Assembly: GCF_014269185.2 (NCBI RefSeq)
Contig: NZ_JABWRZ020000001.1
Location: 3,621,001 to 3,685,000, forward strand
Direction of reading: 5' to 3'
Source: Pseudomonas oryzicola
GTDB lineage: Bacteria; Pseudomonadota; Gammaproteobacteria; Pseudomonadales; Pseudomonadaceae
Length of the DNA: 64,000 nucleotides
Position 1 is the first letter of the stretch. The number at the start of each line of letters is the position of its first letter. The notes beneath the pieces were generated by a model. The model searched no databases. It was not told where the DNA came from and saw only the letters and a program-made list of their open reading frames with translations. This document shows, one piece after another, positions 48,835 to 58,300 of the stretch. A program made the position numbers and the translations under genes.

Positions 48835-49317
48835 TCAGGTCCGCTCCAGCGCACTGACCAGATCGTGAAAGGCTTCGCGGTTGGAGTCGTTCAGGCCCAT
48901 CAGGATCTTGTGCGCCTCCAGCACCTTGGAGCGCACCACGTCCTCATTCTGGTCCTGCGACGGCAGGTCGGTCAGGCACTCCGGGCACGGAATCGGACGA
49001 TCAACGATGTTGAACACCTGATCGAAGCCCATCGACTGCAGCAACCGGGAAATGTCCGGGTTGGTGGTGACCACGGTAGGCAGCAGGCCCACTTTCTGGC
49101 GCGACAGAATCGACAGCTTGGCCAGCAGACCCAGGGTAGTGCTGTCGATGCTCTCGGTTTCGGTCAGGTCGATGACAATCGCCGAGAAGTTCAACGCCGT
49201 GAAGATCTTCTCGATCGTCGCATCCAGCGCCGAACACAGGGTCAGACGCACTTCACCGACGAATTTCAGTACAAAGGTACCGCTCTGCTCGGCGAACTGA
49301 ATTCTACCGGTACTCAT
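48835..49317 (-). CDS. rssC: STAS-domain anti-sigma factor antagonist
   Basis: A 160-residue protein. STAS domain at ~1-105: FVLKFVGEVRLTLCSALDATI, AIVIDLTETESIDSTTLGLL with the IDST phosphorylation region (~57-60). A C-terminal tail with CPEC follows. It is the partner of the upstream response regulator/phosphatase (RssB/HsbR-type in Pseudomonas), controlling sigma or anti-sigma activity. It overlaps that gene by four bases. Confidence 0.88.
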   Translation of the reverse strand: MSTGRIQFAEQSGTFVLKFVGEVRLTLCSALDATIEKIFTALNFSAIVIDLTETESIDSTTLGLLAKLSILSRQKVGLLPTVVTTNPDISRLLQSMGFDQVFNIVDRPIPCPECLTDLPSQDQNEDVVRSKVLEAHKILMGLNDSNREAFHDLVSALERT

Positions 49318-50498
49318 TGAAGGTTCCTGCTCAACACCAATAGGGCGATATCATCCGGCATCTCCCCAAGCGTAGCTAATCCAAAACGTTGACGCAGCCC
49401 ATCCAGGCTGCCACCTGCTGCCCTGACGATTTCCGGCAGGGCGGTTTCTTTATCTTTGAGCGTGTCACCTGGCAAAAGGTCCAGAATGCCATCGGACATC
49501 AGCGTGAGGCTGAACCGCGGCGGCAGTTCCACGACCAGGTCCTGGTAGTTGGCCTCGTCGAACAACCCCACCGGCAGGCCGCGGCCTTCCAGGTAACGGG
49601 TATGCTCAGGGGTATGCAGCACCGGCAACGGCAGATGGCCGCCCACGGCGTAGGTCAGCAGGCCGGTGTCCTCGTCGATCACCCCACCGACCATGGTCAC
49701 GTGCTTGCCCAGCTTGCAGTTGATCAGCCCGCGGTTGATGTGGCTGAGCACCTGCGAAGGTTTGAACTCGCGCATCTTGCCGCCGCGCTTGAATTCGAAC
49801 AATAGCCGCGTAGTCATGAACTTCAGCAGCACGGTAACGAACGCCGACGACGCGCCATGCCCGGAGACGTCGGCAAGGTAGAAAGCGATGCGCCGGTCGT
49901 CCACGCGGAAATAATCGGCAAAGTCACCCGACAGGTACAGCGACGGGATGATCTGGTGCTCGAAGGCGAACTCGCCGGCCACCCAGGGGCTTTCCGGCAG
50001 CATGTTCATCTGCACCTGGCGCCCGGCGGTCTGGTCCTCCTGCAACAAGTGCAGGCTGGCCTCCAGTTCGCGGTTGGCGGCTTCGAGCTTGTCGCGGTAG
50101 CGCTGGTTTTCCAGCACCAGGCGCGAACGGTCGAGCGCCCGACGCACCGAGTGCTCGAGCACTGCCAGGTCTTCCAGCGGCTTGATCAGGTAGTCGGCCG
50201 CGCCCAGGCGCAACGCTTCCACCGCATCACTCATGACGCCGGCACCAGACACCACGATCACCGGCAACTGCGGCGCGCGCTCGCTGACCTGGCGGATCAG
50301 TTCGAGGCCGCCCATCTGCGGCATGCGCAGATCGCAGATCACGAGGTCGGGCTGGTGTTCTTCGAAGACCTGAAGCCCCTGCTGGCCATTGCCGGCCTGA
50401 AGGACGCTGAAACCGCTGTCTTCAAGATAGGCGGCGAGGCTTGCACGGACCACGTCGTCGTCATCGATGATCAGCAGCGTTGCACTGGTTTTCTGCAT
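49314..50498 (-). CDS. rssB: Response regulator with PP2C-type phosphatase domain
   Basis: A 394-residue protein from ATG 50498 (an upstream in-frame start would add 27 unrelated residues). Receiver domain at 1-120 with DDDD at 12-15 and phospho-acceptor Asp56 in VICDLRMP. A helical linker (~130-180), then a SpoIIE/PP2C phosphatase: YLSGDFADYFRVDD, VSGHGASSAFVTVLLKF, TLMSDGILDLLPGD. It likely dephosphorylates the STAS partner encoded next. In pseudomonads this pair affects RpoS or FlgM signalling. Confidence 0.9.
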   Translation of the reverse strand: MQKTSATLLIIDDDDVVRASLAAYLEDSGFSVLQAGNGQQGLQVFEEHQPDLVICDLRMPQMGGLELIRQVSERAPQLPVIVVSGAGVMSDAVEALRLGAADYLIKPLEDLAVLEHSVRRALDRSRLVLENQRYRDKLEAANRELEASLHLLQEDQTAGRQVQMNMLPESPWVAGEFAFEHQIIPSLYLSGDFADYFRVDDRRIAFYLADVSGHGASSAFVTVLLKFMTTRLLFEFKRGGKMREFKPSQVLSHINRGLINCKLGKHVTMVGGVIDEDTGLLTYAVGGHLPLPVLHTPEHTRYLEGRGLPVGLFDEANYQDLVVELPPRFSLTLMSDGILDLLPGDTLKDKETALPEIVRAAGGSLDGLRQRFGLATLGEMPDDIALLVLSRNLQ

Positions 50499-50767
50499 GT
50501 GGGCGAACGGCGCCGATTGGGGTTGGTGCAGCGGTGTCGGCAAGGCAGACGGCCAGCTACGGGAATTCTTTATGGTCACACTCTACTTGAGTTGTAGGAC
50601 AAGAACACCTGCCCGGCAACTGCGAGAGCTACCTTGTAAGGCGCAGACGGTACTCCCATCCGGCAGGCGTTTCAAGCATGCAAGGATCGACCTCGGCGCA
50701 CTTTACAGGGCAAATCACCGGGAGTTATAAGAAAGTCGCCCAGCGTAACCGACAGGAAGCATGCAGC

Positions 50768-51067
50768 ATGTCCCACACGCCCTCCAGCCATGCCGAGAAA
50801 CGTGACTTCATCCGCATGCGCATCGACACCGAGGTCAGCCTGTTGCATGAAGGCCAGGTGATTGCCGCAGTGTGCCTGGACCTGTCCAGCAGTGGCATGC
50901 AGGTACAGGCAGCGCAGCACTTCCAGGTAGGGGACCGTATCGAAGTGCGGATCGAATCCGAGCATCCGGCGCTGAAGGGGTTGCATGCCAGCACCGAAGT
51001 GGTGTGGATTGCCGACCAGCCGGGTGGCCAGCAGAAGTTCGGCCTACGGATTCTGGCCATGCATTGA
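50768..51067 (+). CDS. PilZ-domain protein
   Basis: A 99-residue single PilZ domain, a c-di-GMP receptor fold. ATG 50768 gives MSHTPSSHAEKRDFIRMRID, followed by the LDLSSSGMQVQ motif. The RxxxR motif is RDFIRMR. Effector target unknown. It is divergent from rssB; an SD of the form AGGAAGC lies upstream. Confidence 0.88.
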   Translation: MSHTPSSHAEKRDFIRMRIDTEVSLLHEGQVIAAVCLDLSSSGMQVQAAQHFQVGDRIEVRIESEHPALKGLHASTEVVWIADQPGGQQKFGLRILAMH

Positions 51068-51070
51068 TTG

Positions 51071-51110
51071 ACCTGCCTGGCACGCCCCGTGTAGCAGCGC
51101 AGGATCAGGC
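51071..51110. terminator. Inverted repeat between convergent PilZ and mlaA genes
   Basis: CCTGCCTG near 51073 pairs with CAGGCAGG near 51106. Probably a weak bidirectional terminator. Confidence 0.35.
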
Positions 51111-51120
51111 AGGCACCCGA

Positions 51121-51828
51121 TCAGAAGTCGTCCTCGACCTCGCCATCCTTGACCTTGAACTCGCGGTTCTGCAGGTAGGCATTGCGAATGAAGATGTACT
51201 TGTCACCCTGGATCAGCTTCTCGGCCGATAGCAGGTCGGCGCGGGTGTCGATCACGTCCAGGGCGAAGATCGAATTGCGCGTCGGTACATGGTCGATGTA
51301 GCGGTAAGGTTCGGTGTAGGTATCCGGGTACTTGGCCACGCCGTCACGCACGGTGCTCGGGCCCAGCAGCGGGATGACCACGTACGGGCCGCTCGGCACG
51401 CCCCAGTAGCCGAGGGTCTGGCCGAAGTCCTCGTCGTTGCGCTGCAGGCCCATCTTGGTACCCACATCGAAGAAGCCGCCCAGGCCGAAGGTGGTGTTGA
51501 CGATCAGCCGCGCCGTGTCCACGCCCGCAGCATGGGGCTTGAACTGCAGCAGGTCGTTGGCCAGGTTGGTCACGTCACCGAGGTTGCGGAAGATGTTGTG
51601 GATGCCATCTTCGAGGAACTGTGGGGTGACCGCCTGGTAGCCCTTGGCCAGAGGCTTGAGGGCATAGGTGTCAAGCGTATCGTTGAAGCGGAAGATCGGG
51701 CGGTTGACCGCTTCCCAGGGATCTTCCTCGGTGGCAGCCTGGGTAGCTGCCACGGGCGCCAGCAACATGCTGGCGCAGACACAGGCCTGGGTGACACGTT
51801 CGATCACACTGGCACCGATCCTACGCAT
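51121..51828 (-). CDS. mlaA: MlaA/VacJ family outer-membrane lipid-asymmetry protein
   Basis: A 235-residue protein that extracts misplaced phospholipids from the outer leaflet of the outer membrane. Family motifs: DPWEAVNRPIFRFNDTLD, VTPQFLEDGIHNIFRNLGDV (in parts), FGLGGFFDVGTKMGL, FGQTLGYWGVPSGPYVV. The N-terminus looks like a signal peptide (ASMLLAPVAATQA, then ATEED) with an AxA-type cut; I see no lipobox Cys at that place. Confidence 0.93.
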   Translation of the reverse strand: MRRIGASVIERVTQACVCASMLLAPVAATQAATEEDPWEAVNRPIFRFNDTLDTYALKPLAKGYQAVTPQFLEDGIHNIFRNLGDVTNLANDLLQFKPHAAGVDTARLIVNTTFGLGGFFDVGTKMGLQRNDEDFGQTLGYWGVPSGPYVVIPLLGPSTVRDGVAKYPDTYTEPYRYIDHVPTRNSIFALDVIDTRADLLSAEKLIQGDKYIFIRNAYLQNREFKVKDGEVEDDF

Positions 51829-52026
51829 AGGTGTTTCTCCATCGGATTTCTCGGTCGCAAGCGCAACGGGGCGCTGCTGTACGGCGGCAGTATAGAGGCT
51901 TGCGCGCTGATAAGCAGCTTTACACAGCTCTGCTCAAGAATTTGTGAACAACTGTTGCGCCATACCCGCTGTCACGGAGCGGTAACAATCGCCGAATAGC
52001 CTGCGGACTATTTGAGGGACGTTGCC

Positions 52027-52590
52027 ATGGACGCTGCACCCGCCTTTACCGCTGTGCTGTTCGGCTTGCGCGGCTGCCTGGTGCAAGCCGCCAGTAGCAC
52101 CCTCTCGCCTGCCCCTGGCGCACTGGCCAGCCTTGCCAGCCTGCGCCAGCGCCAGGTGCCGTGCATCTGGGTGGATGAGCTCGACGCCAGCCACAGCCAG
52201 CGCCTGGCCCAGGTACTGCCCGACTGGTTGCCGGGGCACACGGTGAACAGCGCACGCTGGCCGGCGCCGAACGCCTGCTGGCAGGCGCTGATGACGCTAG
52301 GCAGTGCACGCCTGGATGGCTGCGTGCTGGTCAGCGGCGAGCCGCGCCTGCTGCAGTCTGGCCTCAACGCGGGGCTGTGGACGGTGGGGCTGGCCGCTTG
52401 CAGCCCGTTCTGCGACCACAGCTCGCGGCAATGGCAAGCCATGACCGCGCGGGAACAGGACCTGGCCCGGGGCAAGGCGACGCTGGAACTGTTCAGCCTG
52501 GGTGTGCATTCGGTGATCGACCACCTGGAAGCGCTGGACACCTGCCTGCTGGACATCGCCCAGCGCCGGCGCAAGGGCGAAAAACCCTGA
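52027..52590 (+). CDS. Degenerate HAD-superfamily protein
   Basis: A 187-residue protein from ATG 52027 (GAGGGACG upstream). The overall pattern is like phosphonatase-type HAD proteins: TAVLFGLRGCLVQ, then WPAPNACWQAL and VLVSGEPRLLQSGLNAGLWTVGL (in parts). Motif I should read DxDGT; here the nucleophile place is Gly and the second Asp is Arg-Gly, so hydrolase activity is unlikely. Possibly a structural or regulatory pseudoenzyme. Confidence 0.75.
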   Translation: MDAAPAFTAVLFGLRGCLVQAASSTLSPAPGALASLASLRQRQVPCIWVDELDASHSQRLAQVLPDWLPGHTVNSARWPAPNACWQALMTLGSARLDGCVLVSGEPRLLQSGLNAGLWTVGLAACSPFCDHSSRQWQAMTAREQDLARGKATLELFSLGVHSVIDHLEALDTCLLDIAQRRRKGEKP

Positions 52591-52712
52591 TACAGCACCG
52601 TTGACACGGATCATGCAAAGCTGCGGCAGGTGGATTACGCTGAACACAAGCCAGAACCTTTGCCGCTTCGCTGAGGTCCATGGCTTGCCAAGCCATTGAT
52701 GGAGAACTACCA

Positions 52713-52976
52713 ATGCCTGCCCGCGAATTGCAAGAGCGCCTGAACAGCTTGCGCGAGCAACTGGACCGCAACGTGCCGCTTTCTGACGAAGAACTGGCCG
52801 CGCTGCATGAAGAAGCGCGCCAGATCGAGGCGCAACTGAAACTTGAAGAAGCCACCCCAGACCATAACCTGGTGGACGGCGTGAACCTGGCGATCGAACG
52901 CTTCGAGGCCGACCACCCCGACCTCACCGCCACCCTGCGCAGCATTGCCAACTCACTGCACAGCATGGGCATCTGA
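52713..52976 (+). CDS. DUF4404-type small protein
   Basis: An 87-residue acidic, helical protein: LQERLNSLREQLDRNVPLS, LHEEARQIEAQLKLEE, LAIERFEADHPDLTATLRSIANSL (in parts). ATG 52713 has GGAG 8-12 bases upstream. Known only as a conserved pseudomonad family. A hairpin with GGGGG/CCCCC arms and a short T-run follows the gene at 52983-53002. Confidence 0.82.
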   Translation: MPARELQERLNSLREQLDRNVPLSDEELAALHEEARQIEAQLKLEEATPDHNLVDGVNLAIERFEADHPDLTATLRSIANSLHSMGI

Positions 52977-52982
52977 AAAAGC

Positions 52983-53002
52983 GGGGGTGCCTTGCCCCCT
53001 TT
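52983..53002 (+). terminator. Terminator-like hairpin after the DUF4404 gene
   Basis: GGGGG, a seven-base loop, CCCCC and TTT. A REP-like segment (CCTGTGGGAGCCGGCTTGCC) follows at about 53056-53075. Confidence 0.5.
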
Positions 53003-53105
53003 CGCCGGCACGCCAGCTCCCAGCTCGACCGTATCGGCCTTGGGTCATTGGCAATCCTGTGGGAGCCGGCTTGCCGGCGATGGGCCGCAAAGCAGCCCCG
53101 ATACC

Positions 53106-53936
53106 TTACTGGCGAACCAGGCGCTGGTTCTGCGGGCTGATCGCACGGGTGCTGCGGTACGGGTTGATATCCAGCCCGCCGCGGCGTACATAGCGCGCAT
53201 ACACGGTCAAATGCTCCGGCTGCAGCAGGTTCTTCAGGTCGAGGTAGATCCGTTCCACGCACTGCTCATGGAAGTCGGCGTGCTGGCGGAAGCTGATCAG
53301 GTAGGTCAGCAGGCTGGCAGGGGCCAGCGCCCGGCCCTTGTATTCGACCACCACGCTGCCCCAGTCCGGCTGGCCGGTGACCGGGCAGTTGGATTTCAGC
53401 AGGTGGCTGTGCAGGGTTTCCTCCACCACCTGATCCGGGTTGCAGCGCAGCAGTTCGGGCTGCGGCTGCTGGTAGTTGCTGATGGCAACGTCCAGCGCAT
53501 CGATGCACTGCCCTGGCAAGGCCACCACGCCCTGCGCCTCGACCTCGGCCAGGCTGCGCACCTTCACCCCAACCGGCTTGCCGGCAGCGGCGGACAAGTC
53601 TTTCTCCAGGCAGGCCTGCAGCTCGCCAGGCGAGGCGAACACGGTCTGGTTCAGCGAATTGAGGTACAGCTTGAACGACTTCGACTCGATGATATTCGGC
53701 GAATCGGCGGGGATGGCGAACTCGCCGATCGCCACCACCGGCTTGCCCGACGGCAGCAGCCAGCTCAGCTCGAAGCAGTTCCAGTAATCCACGCCCTGCC
53801 AGGGCAAGGTCTGGGCAGTGACCCCCAGTTCGGCCCATTTCGCGGTACGCGGGATCGGGAACAGCAGCTGCGGGGAATAAGTGGCAATGTATTCGCTGGA
53901 CTTGCCCAGCGGGGAATGTTCGGCAGCGGGATGCAT
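53106..53936 (-). CDS. queF: NADPH-dependent 7-cyano-7-deazaguanine reductase
   Basis: A 276-residue, long (two-domain) QueF that reduces preQ0 to preQ1 for queuosine in tRNA. Motifs: the QueF signature [11 protein letters not shown] (~87), the catalytic Cys in [13 protein letters not shown] (~184), and [19 protein letters not shown] (in parts). Both domains are seen, as is usual in gamma-proteobacteria. Confidence 0.96.
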   Translation of the reverse strand: MHPAAEHSPLGKSSEYIATYSPQLLFPIPRTAKWAELGVTAQTLPWQGVDYWNCFELSWLLPSGKPVVAIGEFAIPADSPNIIESKSFKLYLNSLNQTVFASPGELQACLEKDLSAAAGKPVGVKVRSLAEVEAQGVVALPGQCIDALDVAISNYQQPQPELLRCNPDQVVEETLHSHLLKSNCPVTGQPDWGSVVVEYKGRALAPASLLTYLISFRQHADFHEQCVERIYLDLKNLLQPEHLTVYARYVRRGGLDINPYRSTRAISPQNQRLVRQ

Positions 53937-54025
53937 GGAAACTGACCTGAAGGTTCGAAATTGTGCCTAGTCTACCGGTTTTATGCCCTGCCTTGGAGCG
54001 CAAGTCACCGGGCGGTCAACAGGTA

Positions 54026-54041
54026 ATTACAACTTTGTCAG
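54026..54041. promoter_or_regulatory. CopR-type box upstream of copRS
   Basis: The minus strand reads CTGACAAAGTTGTAAT, which fits CTGACA-N5-GTAAT, the pattern I recall for Pseudomonas CopR sites. It lies 115 bases upstream of the copR start, in the space to divergent queF. Autoregulation is inferred. Confidence 0.65.
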
Positions 54042-54155
54042 TTTGGGCGGGCGGCGGCATCGTCACGTATCATCTCGGCCAAAGCCCTGCGCTATCAATG
54101 TGTGAGCGGGCCGCTGCCACAGGTTTCGGCGCCGCTATCTGGAGCTATGTCCCCA

Positions 54156-54836
54156 ATGAAACTGCTGATCGTCGAAGACCAGGCCCGCACCGGCCAGTAC
54201 CTGAGCCAAGGCCTGAACGAAGCCGGCTTCGCCACCGAACTGGCCACCGACGGCGAGACCGGCCAGTTCCTCGCCCTGACCGGCGACCACGACCTGCTGA
54301 TCCTCGACGTGATGCTGCCCGGGCGGGACGGCTGGCAGATTCTCCAGGCCGTGCGCCAGGCGGGCCTGGACACACCAGTGCTGTTCCTCACCGCCCGCGA
54401 CGCTGTCGAGGACCGGGTACACGGGCTGGAGCTGGGTGCCGACGATTACCTGGTCAAGCCGTTCGCCTTCTCCGAACTGCTGGCGCGGGTGCGCAGCCTG
54501 CTGCGCCGGGGCACCAGCCCTAGCCAGGACACCACCCTGGGCCTGGCCGACCTGCGCCTGGACCTGATCCGGCGCCGCGCCGAGCGCGCCGGCCAGCGCA
54601 TCGACCTGACCGCCAAGGAGTTCGCCCTGCTCGAACTGCTGCTGCGCCGCCAGGGCGAGGTGCTGCCCAAATCGCTGATCGCCTCGCAGGTGTGGGACAT
54701 GAATTTCGACAGCGACACCAATGTGATCGAGGTGGCTATCCGCCGCCTGCGCCTGAAAATCGACGACCCGCACCCCAACAAACTGATCCACACCGTGCGC
54801 GGCATGGGCTACGTCCTCGAAGAGCGCGAAGAATGA
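54156..54836 (+). CDS. copR: Copper-type response regulator (CopR/CusR family)
   Basis: A 226-residue OmpR-type regulator. Receiver domain with phospho-acceptor Asp51 ([13 protein letters not shown]), Lys in [11 protein letters not shown], and a winged-helix domain ([34 protein letters not shown]). The start at 54156 (MKLLIVED) is the family start; an alternative ATG three codons upstream is too near GGAG. It overlaps the kinase gene. Activates copper-resistance genes when phosphorylated. Confidence 0.9.
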   Translation: MKLLIVEDQARTGQYLSQGLNEAGFATELATDGETGQFLALTGDHDLLILDVMLPGRDGWQILQAVRQAGLDTPVLFLTARDAVEDRVHGLELGADDYLVKPFAFSELLARVRSLLRRGTSPSQDTTLGLADLRLDLIRRRAERAGQRIDLTAKEFALLELLLRRQGEVLPKSLIASQVWDMNFDSDTNVIEVAIRRLRLKIDDPHPNKLIHTVRGMGYVLEEREE

Positions 54837-56185
54837 TGCGCCGGGTTTCCCTTGGCAGCCGCCTGGCCCTGCTGTTCGCCGCCTGCACTGCCGCCGTCTC
54901 GCTCGGCGCAGGCCTGATATTCAGCCGGGCCAGTGCGCAGCACTTCGTCGAACTGGACCAGCAACTGCTCGACTCGCGCCTGTCGCTGTTCCGTTCCCAG
55001 CTGGCCGGCCTCAGCACCCCGGCCGAACTGCAGGCGCGCCTGCCCGGCCTGCGCGATGAACTGGGCCACCAGGCAGACCTGGCCCTGCGCATCAGTGGCA
55101 GCGACGGCGCTACCTGGTTCGAAAGCCGCTCGGGCCTGCCCCAGGCACCGTTGCCTGACGGGCTGGCGACCTTGCATGAACAAGGCACGGACTACCGCAG
55201 CCTGGCCGTGCGCCTGGTACAAGACACCGCGCAGTCGCCGCAACTGACCCTGTACCTCGACATCACCCACCATCAGCACTTCCTGCAAGGCATGCAGCGC
55301 CTGATCTGGTTGACGGTCGGCCTGTCGGCGCTGGCCACCGCACTGCTCGGTGCCTGGGCCGCACGCCGCGGGCTGCGCCCGTTGCGGCAGATGGGCCAGG
55401 TGGCCGCCAGCGTGTCGGCGCGTTCGCTGACCACCCGCCTGCCGGTGGCGCAGATGCCTGAAGAGCTGGCCGAGCTGGCCACCGCCATGAACGCCATGCT
55501 GCAGCGTCTGGACGATGCCTTCCAGCGCCTGTCGGCATTTTCCGCCGACATCGCCCACGAGCTGCGCACACCGCTGTCCAACCTGCTGACCCATACCCAG
55601 GTCACCCTCACCCGCCCGCGCAGCCTCGAGGAGTACCGCGAGGCCCTGCATGGCAACCTGGAGGAACTGCAGCCGATGGCGCAGATGATCAACGACATGC
55701 TGTTCCTGGCCAAGGCCGACCATGGCCTGCTGGTACCGGGGCGAGCGCCGCTGGCGCTGCATGAGGAAGTGGATGCGCTGCTGGAGTACTACGCCCCATT
55801 GGCCGAGGACAGCAACGTACAGCTGTCGCACGAGGGTGAGGCCTGCCTGCAGGGCGACCGGCACATGCTGCGCCGAGCGCTGTCCAACCTGCTCGACAAT
55901 GCCTTGCGCTTTACCCCCGCGGGCGGGCAGATACAGGTGACGCTGGCACCTGGGCCGACGCTGTGCGTGGCCAATACCGGAGGGGCCATCGACCCGGCCG
56001 CATTACCGCGCCTGTTCGACCGCTTCTACCGGGTGGACCCGGCGCGGCGCGAAGGCAATAGCGAGCATGCGGGGTTGGGGCTGGCGATTACCCGGTCGAT
56101 CGTGCAGGCCCATGGCGGGCGCATTCGCGCAGAGTGTGTGGATGGCTGGACGCGGTTCGTGATCGAGTTTACCGAAGATCGGTGA
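54833..56185 (+). CDS. copS: Copper-type sensor histidine kinase (CopS/CusS family)
   Basis: A 450-residue membrane kinase. N-terminal helix ([20 protein letters not shown]), a periplasmic sensor region (~35-150), a second helix ([19 protein letters not shown]), HAMP domain, His-box [15 protein letters not shown] (His about 242), and ATPase motifs [41 protein letters not shown]. It starts in an ATGATG overlap with copR; either ATG may be used. The sensed metal is inferred from family. Confidence 0.9.
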   Translation: MMRRVSLGSRLALLFAACTAAVSLGAGLIFSRASAQHFVELDQQLLDSRLSLFRSQLAGLSTPAELQARLPGLRDELGHQADLALRISGSDGATWFESRSGLPQAPLPDGLATLHEQGTDYRSLAVRLVQDTAQSPQLTLYLDITHHQHFLQGMQRLIWLTVGLSALATALLGAWAARRGLRPLRQMGQVAASVSARSLTTRLPVAQMPEELAELATAMNAMLQRLDDAFQRLSAFSADIAHELRTPLSNLLTHTQVTLTRPRSLEEYREALHGNLEELQPMAQMINDMLFLAKADHGLLVPGRAPLALHEEVDALLEYYAPLAEDSNVQLSHEGEACLQGDRHMLRRALSNLLDNALRFTPAGGQIQVTLAPGPTLCVANTGGAIDPAALPRLFDRFYRVDPARREGNSEHAGLGLAITRSIVQAHGGRIRAECVDGWTRFVIEFTEDR

Positions 56186-56204
56186 ACCGGGGGTTGCTTT
56201 GCAG

Positions 56205-56275
56205 CCCATCGCGACACAAGGCCTCCTACAGGGGACAGCGATCAGGTTGAGCTCAAACCCTTGTGTCGCGATGGG
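56205..56275. repeat. 17-bp perfect inverted repeat between copS and lolE
   Basis: CCCATCGCGACACAAGG (56205-56221) and its exact complement at 56259-56275, with a 37-base loop. It resembles an inverted REP pair and probably insulates the convergent transcripts. Confidence 0.6.
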
Positions 56276-56307
56276 GCGCAAAGCGCCCGCAAAATCTCAA
56301 GCAGACA

Positions 56308-57549
56308 TCAGACAGCCAGGCCAATCGCCGGCTGCACCTGCGATGCCCGATAAGCCGGGTAGATGGTCGCCAGGAAGCTCATCACCAACCCGGCCGTGCA
56401 GATGATCGCTACATCGCCCCATTGCAACTGCGAAGGCAGGCTGCTGATGAAGTACACATCCGAAGTAAAGATGTGCTGCCCGCTCACCCGTTCCAGCCAG
56501 CCGACGATCTGGCTGACATTGAACGCTGCAATCACCCCCAGCACGCCGCCAATCAGCGTACCGACAATGCCGATCAGGCTGCCCTGAACCATGAACGTGC
56601 CCATGATCTGTGCCGGCGTGGCGCCCAGGGTGCGCAGGATGGCGATGTCCGGGCCCTTGTCGTTCACCACCATCACCAGGGTGGCGATGATGTTGAACGC
56701 CGCCACCGCGATGATCATCATCAGCAGCAGGCCGATCATGGTCTTTTCCATCTTCATGGCGCTGAACAGGCTGCCCTGGGTATGCGACCAGTCATCGGCA
56801 CGGTAGGCATCGCCCAGCCTGGCTGCGATGGCCTTGGACACCTGCGGTGCGGCATACAGGTCGTGCAGTTTCAGGCGCACGCCCTGCACCTGGCCCGGCG
56901 CCCAGCGCTGCATGGTGCCAGCATCGGCCACGTGGATGTAGGCCTGCGAGCCGTCCAGCTCGGCACCCACCTTGAAGATGCCGACCACGGTCAGGCGCTG
57001 CATGCGCGGGGTGATCCCGCCGGGTTCCTTGCTGATTTCCGGCACGATCAACGTCAGCTTGTCACCGGTGTTGAGGCGGAAGCGCCGCGCGGTCAGCTCG
57101 CCGATGACCACACCGAACTCACCCGGCTGCAGGTCCTGCAGGCGGCCCTGGACGATGTGCTGACCGACGATCGAGACCTTGCCCTCCTCGGCCGGGTCGA
57201 TACCGCCGACCTGGATCGGCTGCATCGCCCCCTTGTACGACAGCATGCCTTCCATTTCGGTAATCGGCGCCGCCGCCATCACTGCCGGGTCCTGCAGGGC
57301 CGCATCGGCCACCTTGTGCCAGTCGTCCAGCGGCTGCACGCCGAGGATGGCGGCGTGCGGTACCAGGCCGAGAATGCGCGAGCTCATTTCGCGCTGGAAA
57401 CCGTTCATCACCGACAGCACCACGATCATCGCCAGCACGCCCAGCGACAGGCCGATCATCGAAGTCATCGAGATGAACGAGATGAAGTGGTTGCGGCGCT
57501 TGGCTCGGGTGTAGCGCGCGCCGATGAAGATGGGCAAGGGTCTGAACAT
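56308..57549 (-). CDS. lolE: Lipoprotein-releasing ABC transporter permease, second copy
   Basis: A 413-residue inner-membrane protein of the LolC/LolE family. ATG 57549 gives [20 protein letters not shown]. Four membrane segments: near the N-terminus ([19 protein letters not shown]), and three in the C-terminal part ([58 protein letters not shown]), with a periplasmic domain between. Works with LolD and the paralogue upstream to release lipoproteins to LolA. Confidence 0.93.
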   Translation of the reverse strand: MFRPLPIFIGARYTRAKRRNHFISFISMTSMIGLSLGVLAMIVVLSVMNGFQREMSSRILGLVPHAAILGVQPLDDWHKVADAALQDPAVMAAAPITEMEGMLSYKGAMQPIQVGGIDPAEEGKVSIVGQHIVQGRLQDLQPGEFGVVIGELTARRFRLNTGDKLTLIVPEISKEPGGITPRMQRLTVVGIFKVGAELDGSQAYIHVADAGTMQRWAPGQVQGVRLKLHDLYAAPQVSKAIAARLGDAYRADDWSHTQGSLFSAMKMEKTMIGLLLMMIIAVAAFNIIATLVMVVNDKGPDIAILRTLGATPAQIMGTFMVQGSLIGIVGTLIGGVLGVIAAFNVSQIVGWLERVSGQHIFTSDVYFISSLPSQLQWGDVAIICTAGLVMSFLATIYPAYRASQVQPAIGLAV

Positions 57550-57609
57550 GTGCGGAAACACCCAATGAAAACAGGAAAACGGGGCAGCGCGGCCACCCCG
57601 TGCAGTCGA

Positions 57610-58293
57610 TCAGATCGCCACCAGGTGACCGTCGTCGAGCTTCAGCACGCGGTCCATCTGGCGCGCCAGGTTGAGGTCGTGGGTCACCACCAGGAACGCG
57701 GTACGCGAGGCACTGGAGAGTTCCTGCATCAATTCCTGGATGCCCTGCGCGGTGTGGTGGTCGAGGTTGCCGGTGGGCTCGTCGAGCATCACCAGCCCGG
57801 GGCGGTTGACCAGCGCCCGGGCAATCGCCACCCGCTGGCGCTCGCCGCCGGACAGCTCGGCCGGCTTGTGGTTGTAACGGTGGGCCAGGCCGACACGCTT
57901 GAGCAGCGCCTCGGCACGCTCACGGGCCTCGGGGATGGGGGTACGGCCGATCAGCAACGGCATGCACACGTTCTCGATGGCCGTGAACTCCGGCAACAGG
58001 TGGTGGAACTGGTAGACAAAGCCCAGCTCCCGGTTGCGCAGCAGGCCACGCGCCCGCTCGCCCAGCGCCGACAGCTCCTCGCCGGCCAGCCAGACACTGC
58101 CCTGGGTCGGCCGGTCGAGGCCACCCAGCAGGTTGAGCAAGGTACTCTTGCCGGAGCCTGAGCTGCCGACGATGGCCACGCGCTCACCGGCGTGCAGCTC
58201 GAGGTTGAGCCCGGACAGCACCTGCACCGACTCCGGGCCCTCGTCGTAGGACTTGCCCAGGTTGCGGCAACTCAGAACGGCTTTATCACTCAT
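57610..58293 (-). CDS. lolD: Lipoprotein-releasing ABC transporter ATPase
   Basis: A 227-residue ATPase. Walker [12 protein letters not shown], signature [11 protein letters not shown], Walker [12 protein letters not shown], switch His in VVTHDLN. The Lol-specific [11 protein letters not shown] segment is present. ATG 58293 (MSDKAVLSC) has GAGTGAG upstream; an alternative ATG at 58308 adds five residues and overlaps lolC. Confidence 0.96.
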   Translation of the reverse strand: MSDKAVLSCRNLGKSYDEGPESVQVLSGLNLELHAGERVAIVGSSGSGKSTLLNLLGGLDRPTQGSVWLAGEELSALGERARGLLRNRELGFVYQFHHLLPEFTAIENVCMPLLIGRTPIPEARERAEALLKRVGLAHRYNHKPAELSGGERQRVAIARALVNRPGLVMLDEPTGNLDHHTAQGIQELMQELSSASRTAFLVVTHDLNLARQMDRVLKLDDGHLVAI

Positions 58294-58300
58294 GCGCGAC

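Noticed and set aside
56263..58161. 632-residue plus-strand frame
   Set aside because: Antisense to lolE and lolD; composition His/Arg/Gln-rich, typical of shadows.
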